Positions 44,001 through 59,000 of a DNA stretch of 64,000 bases are shown piece after piece. The first letter of the stretch is position 1. Each line of letters starts with the position of its first letter. A model generated the notes under the pieces. It did no database searches and had not been told where the DNA came from. It was given only the letters and a program-made list of their open reading frames with translations. Source of the stretch: Alitta virens. Its lineage: Eukaryota > Annelida > Polychaeta > Phyllodocida > Nereididae. The stretch covers positions 35,875,685 to 35,939,684 of the forward strand of contig OW028578.1 in NCBI GenBank assembly GCA_932294295.1, written 5' to 3'. A program made the position numbers and the translations under genes.

Positions 44001-47000
44001 TTATTATTATTATTATGATTTACCATCACTAAGGCCAAGGTCACAGGTGACCTCAAATTGACGTTTTTAAAATGGCTGTTTCTCCTTTAATTTCAATGAG
44101 TTTCCAGCATGAAGTTGTACGAATTATCTGGGGCCATTTCAGATGACCTCTGGTTAAAGGACTACACTACGGTATGGTCAATCATTTCTATCTGTTCCCT
44201 TGGAACAGCATGGAGTCTAGTTATTATTATTATTACGATTTACCATCACTAAGGCTAAGGTCACAGGTGACCTCAAATTGACATTTTTAAAATGGCTGTT
44301 TCTCCTTTAATTTCAATGAGTTTCCAGCATGAGGTTGTACGAATTGGCAGGGGCCATTTCAGATGACCTCTGGTTGAAGGACTACACTACGGTATGGTCA
44401 ATCATTTCTATCTGTTCCCTTGGAACAGCATGGAGTCTAGTTATTATTATTATTACGAATTACAATCACTAAAGCCAAGGTCACAGGTGACCTCAAATTG
44501 ACGATTTTAAAACAGCTGTTTCTCCTTTAATTTTGATCAATGAGTTTAAAGCATGAGGTTGTACGAATTGTCAGGGGCCATTTCAGATGACCTCTGGTTA
44601 AAGGACTACACTACGCTATGGTCAATCATTTCTATCTGTTCCCTTGGAACAGAATGGAGTCTAGTTATTATTATTGTTACAAATTAGAATCACTAAGGCC
44701 AAGGTCACAGGTGACCTCAAGTTGACGTTTTTAAAACGGCTGTTTCTCCTTTAATTTTGATCAATGAGTTTACAGCATGAAGTTGTACGAATTGTCAGGA
44801 GCCATTTCAGATGACCTCTGGTTAAAGGACTACACTACGGTATGGTCAATCATTTCTATCTGTTCCCTTGGAACAGAATGGAGTCTAGTTATTATTATTA
44901 TTTTGATTTACCATCACTAAGGCCAAGGTCACAGGTGACCTCAAATTGACATTTTTAAAATGGCTGTTTCTCCTTTAATTTCAATGAGTTTCCAGCATGA
45001 AGTTGTACGAATTATCTGGGGCCATTTCAGATGACCTCTGGTTAAAGGACTACACTACGGTATGGTCAATCATTTCTATCTGTTCCCTTGGAACAGCATG
45101 GAGTCTAGTTATTATTATTATTACGATTTACCATCACTAAGGCCAAGGTCACAGGTGACCTCAAATTGACGTTTTTAAAACGGCTGTTTCTCCTTTAATT
45201 TCAATGAGTTTCCAGCATGAAGTTGTACGAATTGTCAGGGGCCATTTCAGATGACCTCTGGTTAAAGGACTACACTACGGTATGGTCAATCATTTCTATC
45301 TGTTCCCTTGGAACAGAATGGAGTCTAGTTATTATTATTATTACGATTTACCATCACTAAGGCCAAGGTCACAGGTGACCTCAAATTGACGATTTTAAAA
45401 CGGCTGTTTCTCCTGTAATTTTGATCAATGAGTTTACAGCATGAAGTTGTACGAATTGTCAGGGGCCATTTTAGATGACCTCTGGTTAAAGGACTACACT
45501 ACGGTATGGTCAATCATTTCTATCTGTACCCTTGGAACAGAATGGAGTCTAGTTATTATTATTATTATGATTTACCATCACTAAGGCCAAGGTCACAGGT
45601 GACCTCAAATTGACGATTTTAAAACGGCTGTTTCTCCTTTAATTTTGATCAATGAGTTTACAGCATGAAGTTGTACGAATTGTCAGGGGCCATTTCAGAT
45701 GACCTCTGGTTAAAGGACTACACTACGGTATGGTCAATTATTTCTATCTGTTCCCTTGGAACAGAATGGAGTCTTGTTATTATTATTATTATGATTTACC
45801 ATCACTAAGGCCAAGGTCACAGGTGACCTCAAATTGACGTTTTTAAAATGGTTGTTTCTCCTTTAATTTCAATGAGTTTCCAGCATGAAGTTGTACGAAT
45901 TATCTGGGGCCATTTCAGATGACCTCTGGTTAAAGGACTACACTACGGTATGGTCAATCATTTCTATCTGTTCCCTTGGAACAGAATGGAGTCTAGTTAT
46001 TATTATTATTACGAATTACCATCACTAAGGCCAAGGTCACAGGTGACCTCAAATTGACGATTTTAAAACGGCTGTTTCTCCTGTAATTTTAATCAATGAG
46101 TTTACAGCATGAAGTTGTAAGAATTGTCAGGGGCCATTTTAGATGACCTCTGGTTAAAGGACTACACTACGGTATGGTCAATCATTTCTATCTGTACCCT
46201 TGGAACAGAATGGAGTCTAGTTATTATTATTATTATGATTTACCATCACTAAGGCCAAGGTCACAGGTGACCTCAAATTGACGATTTTGAAACGGCTGTT
46301 TCTCCTTTAATTTTGATCAATGAGTTTACAGCATGAAGTTGTACGAATTGTCAGGGGCCATTTCAGATGACCTCTGGTTAAAGGACTACACTACGGTATG
46401 GTCAATCATTTCTATCTGTTCCCTTGGAACAGAATGGAGTCTAGTTATTATTATTATTACGATTTACCATCACTAAGGCCAAGGTCACAGGTGACCTCAA
46501 ATTGACGATTTTAAAACGGCTGTTTCTCCTGTAATTTTGATCAATGAGTTTACAGCATGAAGTTGTACGAATTGTCAGGGGCCATTTTAGATGACCTCTG
46601 GTTAAAGGACTACACTACGGTATGGTCAATCATTTCTATCTGTACCCTTGGAACAGAATGGAGTCTAGTTATTATTATTATTATGATTTACCATCACTAA
46701 GGCCAAGGTCACAGGTGACCTCAAATTGACGATTTTAAAACGGCTGTTTCTCCTTTAATTTTGATCAATGAGTTTACAGCATGAAGTTGTACGAATTGTC
46801 AGGGGCCATTTCAGATGACCTCTGGTTAAAGGACTACACTACGGTATGGTCAATTATTTCTATCTGTTCCCTTGGAACAGAATGGAGTCTTGTTATTATT
46901 ATTATTATGATTTACCATCACTAAGGCCAAGGTCACAGGTGACCTCAAATTGACGTTTTTAAAATGGTTGTTTCTCCTTTAATTTCAATGAGTTTCCAGC

Positions 47001-50000
47001 ATGAAGTTGTACGAATTATCTGGGGCCATTTCAGATGACCTCTGGTTAAAGGACTACACTACGGTATGGTCAATCATTTCTATCTGTTCCCTTGGAACAG
47101 AATGGAGTCTAGTTATTATTATTATTACGAATTACAATCACTAAGGCCAAGGTCACAGGTGACCTCAAATTGACGTTTTTAAAACGGCTGTTTCTCCTTT
47201 AATTTTGATCAATGAGTTTCCAGCATGAAGTTGTACGAATTGTCAGGGGCCATTTCAGATGACCTCTGGTTAAAGGACTACACTACGGTATGGTCAATCA
47301 TTTCTATCTGTTCCCTTGGAACAGAATGGAGTCTAGTTATTATTATTATTACGATTTACCATCACTAAGACCAAGGTCACAGGTGACCTCAAATTGACGA
47401 TTTTAAAACGGCTGTTTCTCCTTTAATTTTGATCAATGAGTTTACGGCATGAAGTTGTACGAATTGTCAGGGGTCATTTCAGATGACCTCTGGTTAAAGG
47501 ACTACACTACGGTATGGTCAATTATTTCTATCTGTTCCCTTGGAACAGAATGGAGTCTTGTTATTATTATTATTATGATTTACCATCACTAAGGCCAAGG
47601 TCACAGGTGACCTCAAATTGACGTTTTTAAAATGGTTGTTTCTCCTTTAATTTCAATGAGTTTCCAGCATGAAGTTGTACGAATTATCTGGGGCCATTTC
47701 AGATGACCTCTGGTTAAAGGACTACACTACGGTATGGTCAATCATTTCTATCTGTTCCCTTGGAACAGAATGGAGTCTAGTTATTATTATTATTACGAAT
47801 TACCATCACCAAGGCCAAGGTCACAGGTGACCTCAAATTGACGATTTTAAAATGGCTGTTTCTCCTGTAATTTTAATCAATGAGTTTACAGCATGAAGTT
47901 GTACGAATTGTCCTGGGCCATTTTAGATGACCTCTGGTTAAAGGACTACACTACGGTATGGTCAATCATTTCTATCTGTACCCTTGGAACAGAATGGAGT
48001 CTAGTTATTATTATTATTATGATTTACCATCACTAAGGCCAAGGTCACAGGTGACCTCAAATTGACGATTTTAAAACGGCTGTTTCTCCTTTAATTTTGA
48101 TCAATGAGTTTACAGCATGAAGTTGTACGAATTGTCAGGGGCCATTTCAGATGACCTCTGGTTAAAGGACTACACTACGGTATGGTCAATCATTTCTATC
48201 TGTTCCCTTGGAACAGAATGGAGTCTTGTTATTATTATTATTACGAATTACCATCACTAAGGCCAAGGTCACAGGTGACCTCAAATTGACGTTTTTAAAA
48301 CGGCTGTTTCTCCTTTAATTTCAATGAGTTTCCAGCATGAAGTTGTACGAATTGTCAGGGGCCATTTCAGATGACCTCTGGTTAAAGGACTACACTACGG
48401 TATGGTCAATCATTTCTATCTGTTCCCTTGGAACAGAATGGAGTCTAGTTATTATTATTATTATGATTTACCATCACTAAGGCCAAGGTCACAGGTGACC
48501 TCAAATTGACGATTTTAAAACGGCTGTTTCTCCTTTAATTTTGATCAATGAGTTTACAGCATGAAGTTGTACGAATTGTCAGGGGCCATTTCAGATGACC
48601 TCTGGTTAAAGGACTACACTACGGTATGGTCAATCATTTCTATCTGTTCCCTTGGAACAGAATGGAGTCTTGTTATTATTATTATTACGAATTACCATCA
48701 CTAAGGCCAAGGTCACAGGTGACCTCAAATTGACGTTTTTAAAACGGCTGTTTCTCCTTTAATTTCAATGAGTTTCCAGCATGAAGTTGTACGAATTGTC
48801 AGGGGCCATTTCAGATGACCTCTGGTTAAAGGACTACACTACGGTATGGTCAATCATTTCTATCTGTTCCCTTGGAACAGAATGGAGTCTAGTTATTATT
48901 ATTATTACGATTTACCATCACTAAGGCCAAGGTCACAGGTGACCTCAAATTGACGATTTTAAAACGGCTGTTTCTCCTTTAATTTTGATCAATGAGTTTA
49001 CAGCATGAAGTTGTACGAATTGTCAGGGGCCATTTCAGATGACCTCTGGTTAAAGGACTACACTACGGTATGGTCAATTATTTCTATCTGTTCCCTTGGA
49101 ACAGAATGGAGTCTTGTTATTATTATTATTATGATTTACCATCACTAAGGCCAAGGTCAAAGGTGACCTCAAATTGACGTTTTTAAAATGGTTGTTTCTC
49201 CTTTAATTTCAATGAGTTTCCAGCATGAAGTTGTACGAATTATCTGGGGCCATTTCAGATGACCTCTGGTTAAAGGACTACACTACGGTATGGTCAATCA
49301 TTTCTATCTGTTCCCTTGGAACAGAATGGAGTCTAGTTATTATTATTATTACGAATTACCATCACTAAGGCCAAGGTCACAGGTGACCTCAAATTGACTA
49401 TTTTAAAACGGCTGTTTCTCCTGTAATTATAATTAATGAGTTTACAGCATGAAGTTGTACGAATTGTCCTGGGCCATTTTAGATGACCTCTGGTTAAAGG
49501 ACTACACTACGGTATGGTCAATCATTTCTATCTGTACCCTTGGAACAGAATGGAGTCTAGTTATTATTATTATTATGATTTACCATCACTAAGGCCAAGG
49601 TCACAGGTGACCTCAAATTGACGTTTTTAAAATGGTTGTTTCTCCTTTAATTTCAATGAGTTTCCAGCATGAAGTTGTACGAATTATCTGGGGCCATTTC
49701 AGATGACCTCTGGTTAAAGGACTACACTACGGTATGGTCAATCATTTCTATCTGTTCCCTTGGAACAGAATGGAGTCTTGTTATTATTATTATTATGATT
49801 TACCATCACTAAGGCCAAGGTCACAGGTGACCTCAAATTGACGTTTTTTAAATGGCTGTTTCTCCTTTAATTTCAATGAGTTTCCAGCATGAAGTTGTAT
49901 GAATTATCTGGGGCCATTTCAGATGACCTCTGGTTAAAGGACTACACTACGGTATGGTCAATCATTTCTATCTGTTCCCTTGGAACAGAATGGAGTCTAG

Positions 50001-53000
50001 TTATTATTATTATTACGAATTACCATCACTAAGGCCAAGGTCACAGGTGACCTCAAATTGACGTTTTTAAAACGGCTGTTTCTCCTTTAATTTCAATGAG
50101 TTTCCAGCATGAAGTTGTACGAATTGTCAGGGGCCATTTCAGATGACCTCTGGTTAAAGGACTACACTACGGTATGGTCAATCATTTCTATCTGTTCCCT
50201 TGGAACAGAATGGAGTCTAGTTATTATTATTATTACGATTTACCATCACTAAGGCCAAGGTCACAGGTGACCTCAAATTGACGATTTCAAAACGGCTGTT
50301 TCTCCTTTAATTTTGATCAATGAGTTTACAGCATGAAGTTGTTCGAATTGTCAGGGGCCATTTCAGATGACCTCTGGTTGAAGGACTACACTACGGTATG
50401 GTCAATCATTTCTATCTGTTCCCTTGGAACAGCATGGAGTCTAGTTATTATTATTATTACGATTTACCATCACTAAGGCCAAGAAGGTCACAGGTGACCT
50501 CAAATTGACGATTTTAAAACAGCTGTTTCTCCTTTAATTTTGATGAATGAGTTTACAGCATGAAGTTGTTCGAATTGTCAGGGGCCATTTTAGATGACCT
50601 CTGGTTAAAGGACTACACTACGGTATGGTCAATCATTTCTATCTGTTCCCTTGGAACAGCATGGAGTCTAGTTATTATTATTATTATGATTTACCATCAC
50701 TAAGGCCAAGGTCACAGGTGCCCTCAAATTGACGATTTTAAAACGGCTGTTTCTCCTTTAATTTTGATCAATGAGTTTACAGCATGAAGTTGTAAGAATT
50801 GTCAGGGGCCATTTTAGATGACCTCTGGTTAAAGGACTACACTACGGTATGGTCAATCATTTCTATCTGTTCCCTTGGAACAGAATGGAGTCTAGTTATT
50901 ATTATTATTATGATTTACCATCACTAAGGCCAAGGTCACAGGTGACCTCAAATTGACGATTTTAAAACGGCTGTTTCTCCTTTAATTTTGATCAATGAGT
51001 TTACAGCATGAAGTTGTAAGAATTGTCAGGGGCCATTTTAGATGACCTCTGGTTAAAGGACTACACTACGGTATGGTCAATCATTTCTATCTGTACCCTT
51101 GGAACAGAATGGAGTCTAGTTATTATTATTATTATGATTTACCATCACTAAGGCCAAGGTCACAGGTGACCTCAAATTGACGATTTTAAAACGGCTGTTT
51201 CTCCTTTAATTTTGATCAATGAGTTTACAGCATGAAGTTGTACGAATTGTCAGGGGCCATTTCAGATGACCTCTGGTTAAAGGACTACACTACGGTATGG
51301 TCAATCATTTCTATCTGTTCCCTTGGAACAGAATGGAGTCTAGTTATTATTATTATTATAAATTACCATCACTAAGGCCAAGGTCACAGGTGACCTCAAA
51401 TTGACGTTTTTAAAACGGCTGTTTCTCCTTTAATTTCAATGAGTTTCCATCATGAAGTTGTACGAATTGTCAGGGGCCATTTCAGATGACCTCTGGTTAA
51501 AGGACTACACTACGGTATGGTCAATCATTTCTATCTGTTCTCTTGGAACAGAATGGAGTCTAGTTATTATTATTATTATGATTTACCATCACTAAGGCCA
51601 AGGTCACAGGAGACCTCAAATTGACGATTTTAAAACGGCTGTTTCTCCTTTAATTTTGATCAATGAGTTTCCAGCATGAAGTTGTACGAATTGTCAGGGG
51701 CCATTTCAGATGACCTCTGGTTAAAGGACTACACTACGGTATGGTCAATCATTTCTATCTGTTCCCTTGGAACAGCATGGAGTCTAGTTATTATTATTAT
51801 TACGATTTACCATCACTAAGGCCAAGAAGGTCACAGGTGACCTCAAATTGACGATTTTAAAACAGCTGTTTCTCCTTTAATTTTGATCAATGAGTTTAAA
51901 GCATGAAGTTGTATGAATTGTCAGGGGCCATTTTAGATGACCTCTGGTTAAAGGACTACACTACGGTATGGTCAATCATTTCTATCTGTTCCCTTGGAAC
52001 AGCATGGAATCTAGTTATTATTATTATTATGATTTACCATCACTAAAGCCAAGGTCACAGGTGACCTCAAATTGACGATTTTAAAACGGCTGTTTCTCCT
52101 TTAATTTTGATCAATGAGTTTACAGCATGAAGTTGTAAGAATTGTCAGGGGCCATTTTAGATGACTTCTGGTTAAAGGACTACACTACGCTATGGTCAAT
52201 CATTTCTATCTGTTCCCTTGGAACAGAATGGAGTCTAGTTATTATTATTATTACGAATTACCATCACTAAGGCCAAGGTCACAGGTGACCTCAAATTGAC
52301 GTTTTTAAAACGGCTGTTTCTCCTTTAATTTCAATGAGTTTCCGGCATGAAGTTGTACGAATTGTCAGGGGCCATTTCAGATGACCTCTGGTTAAAGGAC
52401 TACAATACGGTATGGTCAATCATTTCTATCTGTTCCCTTGGAACAGAATGGAGTCTAGTTATTATTATTATTTTGATTTACCATCACTATGGCCAAGGTC
52501 ACAGGTGACCTCAAATTGACATTTTTAAAATGGCTGTTTCTCCTTTAATTTCAATGAGTTTCCAGCATGAAGTTGTACGAATTATCTGGGGCCATTTCAG
52601 ATGACCTCTGGTTGAAGGACTATACTACGGTATGGTCAATCATTTCTATCTGTTCCCTTGGAACAGCATGGAGTCTAGTTATTATTATTATTACGATTTA
52701 CCATCACTAAGGCCAAGAAGGTCACAGGTGACCTCAAATTGACGATTTTAAAACAGCTGTTTCTCCTTTAATTTTGATCAATGAGTTTACAGCATGAAGT
52801 TGTACGAATTGTCAGGGGCCATTTTAGATGACCTCTGGTTAAAGGACTACACTACGCTATGGTCAATCATTTCTATCTGTTCCCTTGGAACAGAATGGAG
52901 TCTAGTTATTATTATTATTTTGATTTACCATCACTAAGGCCAAGGTCACAGGTGACCTCAAATTGACATTTTTAAAATGGCTGTTTCTCCTTTAATTTCA

Positions 53001-56000
53001 ATGAGTTTCCAGCATGAAGTTGTACGAATTATCTGGGGCCATTTCAGATGACCTCTGGTTAAAGGACTACACTACGGTATGGTCAATCATTTCTATCTGT
53101 TCCCTTGGAACAGAATGGAGTCTAGTTATTATTATTATTACGAATTACCATCACTAAGGCCAAGGTCACAGGTGACCTCAAATTGACGATTTTAAAACGG
53201 CTGTTTCTCCTGTAATTTTAATCAATGAGTTTACAGCATGAAGTTGTACGAATTGTCCTGGGCCATTTTAGATAACCTCTGGTTAAAGGACTACACTACG
53301 GTATGGTCAATCATTTCTATCTGTACCCTTGGAACAGAATGGAGTCTAGTTATTATTATTATTATGATTTACCATCACTAAGGCCAAGGTCACAGGTGAC
53401 CTCAAATTGACGATTTTAAAACGGCTGTTTCTCCTTTAATTTTGATCAATGAGTTTACAGCATGAAGTTGTACGAATTGTCAGGGGCCATTTCAGATGAC
53501 CTCTGGTTAAAGGACTACACTACGGTATGGTCAATCATTTCTATCTGTTCCCTTGGAACAGAATGGAGTCTTGTTATTATTATTATTATGATTTACCATC
53601 ACTAAGGCCAAGGTCACAGGTGACCTCAAATTGACGTTTTTAAAATGGCTGTTTCTCCTTTAATTTCAATGAGTTTCCAGCATGAAGTTGTATGAATTAT
53701 CTGGGGCCATTTCAGATGACCTCTGGTTAAAGGACTACACTACGGTATGGTCAATCATTTCTATCTGTTCCCTTGGAACAGAATGGAGTCTAGTTATTAT
53801 TATTATTACGAATTACAATCACTAAGGCCAAGGTCACAGGTGACCTCAAATTGACGTTTTTAAAACGGCTGTTTCTCCTTTAATTTTGATCAATGAGTTT
53901 ACAGCATGAAGTTGTAAGAATTGTCAGGGGCCATTTTAGATGACCTCTGGTTAAAGGACTACACTACGCTATGGTCAATCATTTCTATCTGTTCCCTTGG
54001 AACAGAATGGAGTCTAGTTATTATTATTATTACGAATTACCATCACTAAGGCCAAGGTCACAGGTGACCTCAAATTGACGTTTTTAAAACGGCTGTTTCT
54101 CCTTTAATTTCAATGAGTTTCCAGCATGAAGTTGTACGAATTGTCAGGGGCCATTTCAGATGACCTCTGGTTAAAGGACTACACTACGGTATGGTCAATC
54201 ATTTCTATCTGTTCCCTTGGAACAGAATGGAGTCTAGTTATTATTATTATTTTGATTTACCATCACTAAGGCCAAGGTCACAGGTGACCTCAAATTGACA
54301 TTTTTAAAATGGCTGTTTCTCCTTTAATTTCAATGAGTTTCCAGCATGAAGTTGTACGAATTATCTGGGGCCATTTCAGATGACCTCTGGTTGAAGGACT
54401 ACACTACGGAATGGTCAATCATTTCTATCTGTGCCCTTGGAACAGCATGGAGTCTAGTTATTATTATTATTACGATTTACCATCACTAAGGCCAAGAAGG
54501 TCACAGGTGACCTCAAATTGACGATTTTAAAACAGCTGTTTCTCCTTTAATTTTGATCAATGAGTTTACAGCATGAAGTTGTACGAATTGTCAGGGGCCA
54601 TTTTAGATGACCTCTGGTTAAAGGACTACACTACGGTATGGTCAATCATTTCTATCTGTTCCCTTGGAACAGCATGGAGTCTAGTTATTATTATTATTAT
54701 GATTTACCATCACTAAGGCCAAGGTCACAGGTGACCTCAAATTGACGATTTTAAAACGGCTGTTTCTCCTTCAATTTTGATCAATGAGTTTACAGCATGA
54801 AGTTGTAAGAATTGTCAGGGGCCATTTTAGATGACCTCTGGTTAAAGGACTACACTACGCTATGGTCAATCATTTCTATCTGTTCCCTTGGAACAGCATG
54901 GAGTCTAGTTATTATTATTATTACGATTTACCATCACTAAGGCCAAGAAGGTCACAGGTGACCTCAAATTGACGATTTTAAAACAGCTGTTTCTCCTTTA
55001 ATTTTGATCAATGAGTTTAAAGCATGAAGTTGTATGAATTGTCAGGGGCCATTTTAGATGACCTCTGGTTAAAGGACTACACTACGGTATGGTCAATCAT
55101 TTCTATCTGTTCCCTTGGAACAGCATGGAATCTAGTTATTATTATTATTATGATTTACCATCACTAAAGCCAAGGTCACAGGTGACCTCAAATTGACGAT
55201 TTTAAAACGGCTGTTTCTCCTTTAATTTTGATCAATGAGTTTACAGCATGAAGTTGTAAGAATTGTCAGGGGCCATTTTAGATGACTTCTGGTTAAAGGA
55301 CTACACTACGCTATGGTCAATCATTTCTATCTGTTCCCTTGGAACAGAATGGAGTCTAGTTATTATTATTATTACGAATTACCATCACTAAGGCCAAGGT
55401 CACAGGTGACCTCAAATTGACGTTTTTAAAACGGCTGTTTCTCCTTTAATTTCAATGAGTTTCCGGCATGAAGTTGTACGAATTGTCAGGGGCCATTTCA
55501 GATGACCTCTGGTTAAAGGACTACAATACGGTATGGTCAATCATTTCTATCTGTTCCCTTGGAACAGAATGGAGTCTAGTTATTATTATTATTTTGATTT
55601 ACCATCACTATGGCCAAGGTCACAGGTGACCTCAAATTGACATTTTTAAAATGGCTGTTTCTCCTTTAATTTCAATGAGTTTCCAGCATGAAGTTGTACG
55701 AATTATCTGGGGCCATTTCAGATGACCTCTGGTTGAAGGACTATACTACGGTATGGTCAATCATTTCTATCTGTTCCCTTGGAACAGCATGGAGTCTAGT
55801 TATTATTATTATTACGATTTACCATCACTAAGGCCAAGAAGGTCACAGGTGACCTCAAATTGACGATTTTAAAACAGCTGTTTCTCCTTTAATTTTGATC
55901 AATGAGTTTACAGCATGAAGTTGTACGAATTGTCAGGGGCCATTTTAGATGACCTCTGGTTAAAGGACTACACTACGCTATGGTCAATCATTTCTATCTG

Positions 56001-59000
56001 TTCCCTTGGAACAGAATGGAGTCTAGTTATTATTATTATTTTGATTTACCATCACTAAGGCCAAGGTCACAGGTGACCTCAAATTGACATTTTTAAAATG
56101 GCTGTTTCTCCTTTAATTTCAATGAGTTTCCAGCATGAAGTTGTACGAATTATCTGGGGCCATTTCAGATGACCTCTGGTTAAAGGACTACACTACGGTA
56201 TGGTCAATCATTTCTATCTGTTCCCTTGGAACAGAATGGAGTCTAGTTATTATTATTATTACGAATTACCATCACTAAGGCCAAGGTCACAGGTGACCTC
56301 AAATTGACGATTTTAAAACGGCTGTTTCTCCTGTAATTTTAATCAATGAGTTTACAGCATGAAGTTGTACGAATTGTCCTGGGCCATTTTAGATGACCTC
56401 TGGTTAAAGGACTACACTACGGTATGGTCAATCATTTCTATCTGTACCCTTGGAACAGAATGGAGTCTAGTTATTATTATTATTATGATTTACCATCACT
56501 AAGGCCAAGGTCACAGGTGACCTCAAATTGACGATTTTAAAACGGCTGTTTCTCCTTTAATTTTGATCAATGAGTTTACAGCATGAAGTTGTACGAATTG
56601 TCAGGGGCCATTTCAGATGACCTCTGGTTAAAGGACTACACTACGGTATGGTCAATCATTTCTATCTGTTCCCTTGGAACAGAATGGAGTCTTGTTATTA
56701 TTATTATTATGATTTACCATCACTAAGGCCAAGGTCACAGGTGACCTCAAATTGACGTTTTTAAAATGGCTGTTTCTCCTTTAATTTCAATGAGTTTCCA
56801 GCATGAAGTTGTATGAATTATCTGGGGCCATTTCAGATGACCTCTGGTTAAAGGACTACACTACGGTATGGTCAATCATTTCTATCTGTTCCCTTGGAAC
56901 AGAATGGAGTCTAGTTATTATTATTATTACGAATTACAATCACTAAGGCCAAGGTCACAGGTGACCTCAAATTGACGTTTTTAAAACGGCTGTTTCTCCT
57001 TTAATTTTGATCAATGAGTTTACAGCATGAAGTTGTAAGAATTGTCAGGGGCCATTTTAGATGACCTCTGGTTAAAGGACTACACTACGCTATGGTCAAT
57101 CATTTCTATCTGTTCCCTTGGAACAGAATGGAGTCTAGTTATTATTATTATTACGAATTACCATCACTAAGGCCAAGGTCACAGGTGACCTCAAATTGAC
57201 GTTTTTAAAACGGCTGTTTCTCCTTTAATTTCAATGAGTTTCCAGCATGAAGTTGTACGAATTGTCAGGGGCCATTTCAGATGACCTCTGGTTAAAGGAC
57301 TACACTACGGTATGGTCAATCATTTCTATCTGTTCCCTTGGAACAGAATGGAGTCTAGTTATTATTATTATTTTGATTTACCATCACTAAGGCCAAGGTC
57401 ACAGGTGACCTCAAATTGACATTTTTAAAATGGCTGTTTCTCCTTTAATTTCAATGAGTTTCCAGCATGAAGTTGTACGAATTATCTGGGGCCATTTCAG
57501 ATGACCTCTGGTTGAAGGACTACACTACGGAATGGTCAATCATTTCTATCTGTGCCCTTGGAACAGCATGGAGTCTAGTTATTATTATTATTACGATTTA
57601 CCATCACTAAGGCCAAGAAGGTCACAGGTGACCTCAAATTGACGATTTTAAAACAGCTGTTTCTCCTTTAATTTTGATCAATGAGTTTACAGCATGAAGT
57701 TGTACGAATTGTCAGGGGCCATTTTAGATGACCTCTGGTTAAAGGACTACACTACGGTATGGTCAATCATTTCTATCTGTTCCCTTGGAACAGCATGGAG
57801 TCTAGTTATTATTATTATTATGATTTACCATCACTAAGGCCAAGGTCACAGGTGACCTCAAATTGACGATTTTAAAACGGCTGTTTCTCCTTCAATTTTG
57901 ATCAATGAGTTTACAGCATGAAGTTGTAAGAATTGTCAGGGGCCATTTTAGATGACCTCTGGTTAAAGGACTACACTACGCTATGGTCAATCATTTCTAT
58001 CTGTTCCCTTGGAACAGAATGGAGTCTAGTTATTATTATTATTATGATTTACCATCACTAAGGCCAAGGTCACAGGTGACCTCAAATTGACGATTTTAAA
58101 ACGGCTGTTTCTCCTTTAATTTTGATCAATGAGTTTACAGCATGAAGTTGTAAGAATTGTCAGGGGCCATTTTAGATGACCTCTGGTTAAAGGACTACAC
58201 TACGGTATGGTCAATCATTTCTATCTGTTCCCTTGGAACAGAATGGAGTCTAGTTATTATTATTATTACGAATTACCATCACTAAGGCCAAGAAGGTCAC
58301 AGGTGACCTCAAATTGACGATTTTAAAACGGCTGTTTCTCCTTTAATTTCAATGAGTTTCCAGCATGAAGTTGTACGAATTGTCAGGGGCCATTTCAGAT
58401 GACCTCTGGTTAAAGGACTACACTACGGTATGGTCAATCATTTCTATCTGTTCTCTTGGAACAGAATGGAGTCTAGTTATTATTATTATTACGATTTACC
58501 ATCACTAAGGCCAAGGTCACAGGTGACCTCAAATTGACGTTTTTAAAATGGCTGTTTCTCCTTTAATTTTGATCAATGAGTTTAAAGCATGAAGTTGTAT
58601 GAATTGTCAGGGGCCATTTTAGATGACCTCTGGTTAAAGGACTACACTACGGTATGATCAATCATTTCTATCTGTTCCCTTGGAACAGAATGGAATCTAG
58701 TTATTATTATTATTATGATTTACCATCACTAAAGCCAAGGTCACAGGTGACCTCAAATTGACGATTTTAAAACGGCTGTTTCTCCTTTAATTTTGATCAA
58801 TGAGTTTACAGCATGAAGTTGTAAGAATTGTCAGGGGCCATTTTAGATGACCTCTGGTTAAAGGACTACACTACGCTATGGTCAATCATTTCTATCTGTT
58901 CCCTTGGAACAGAATGGAGTCTAGTTATTATTATTATTACGAATTACCATCACTAAGGCCAAGGTCACAGGTGACCTCAAATTGACATTTTTAAAATGGC

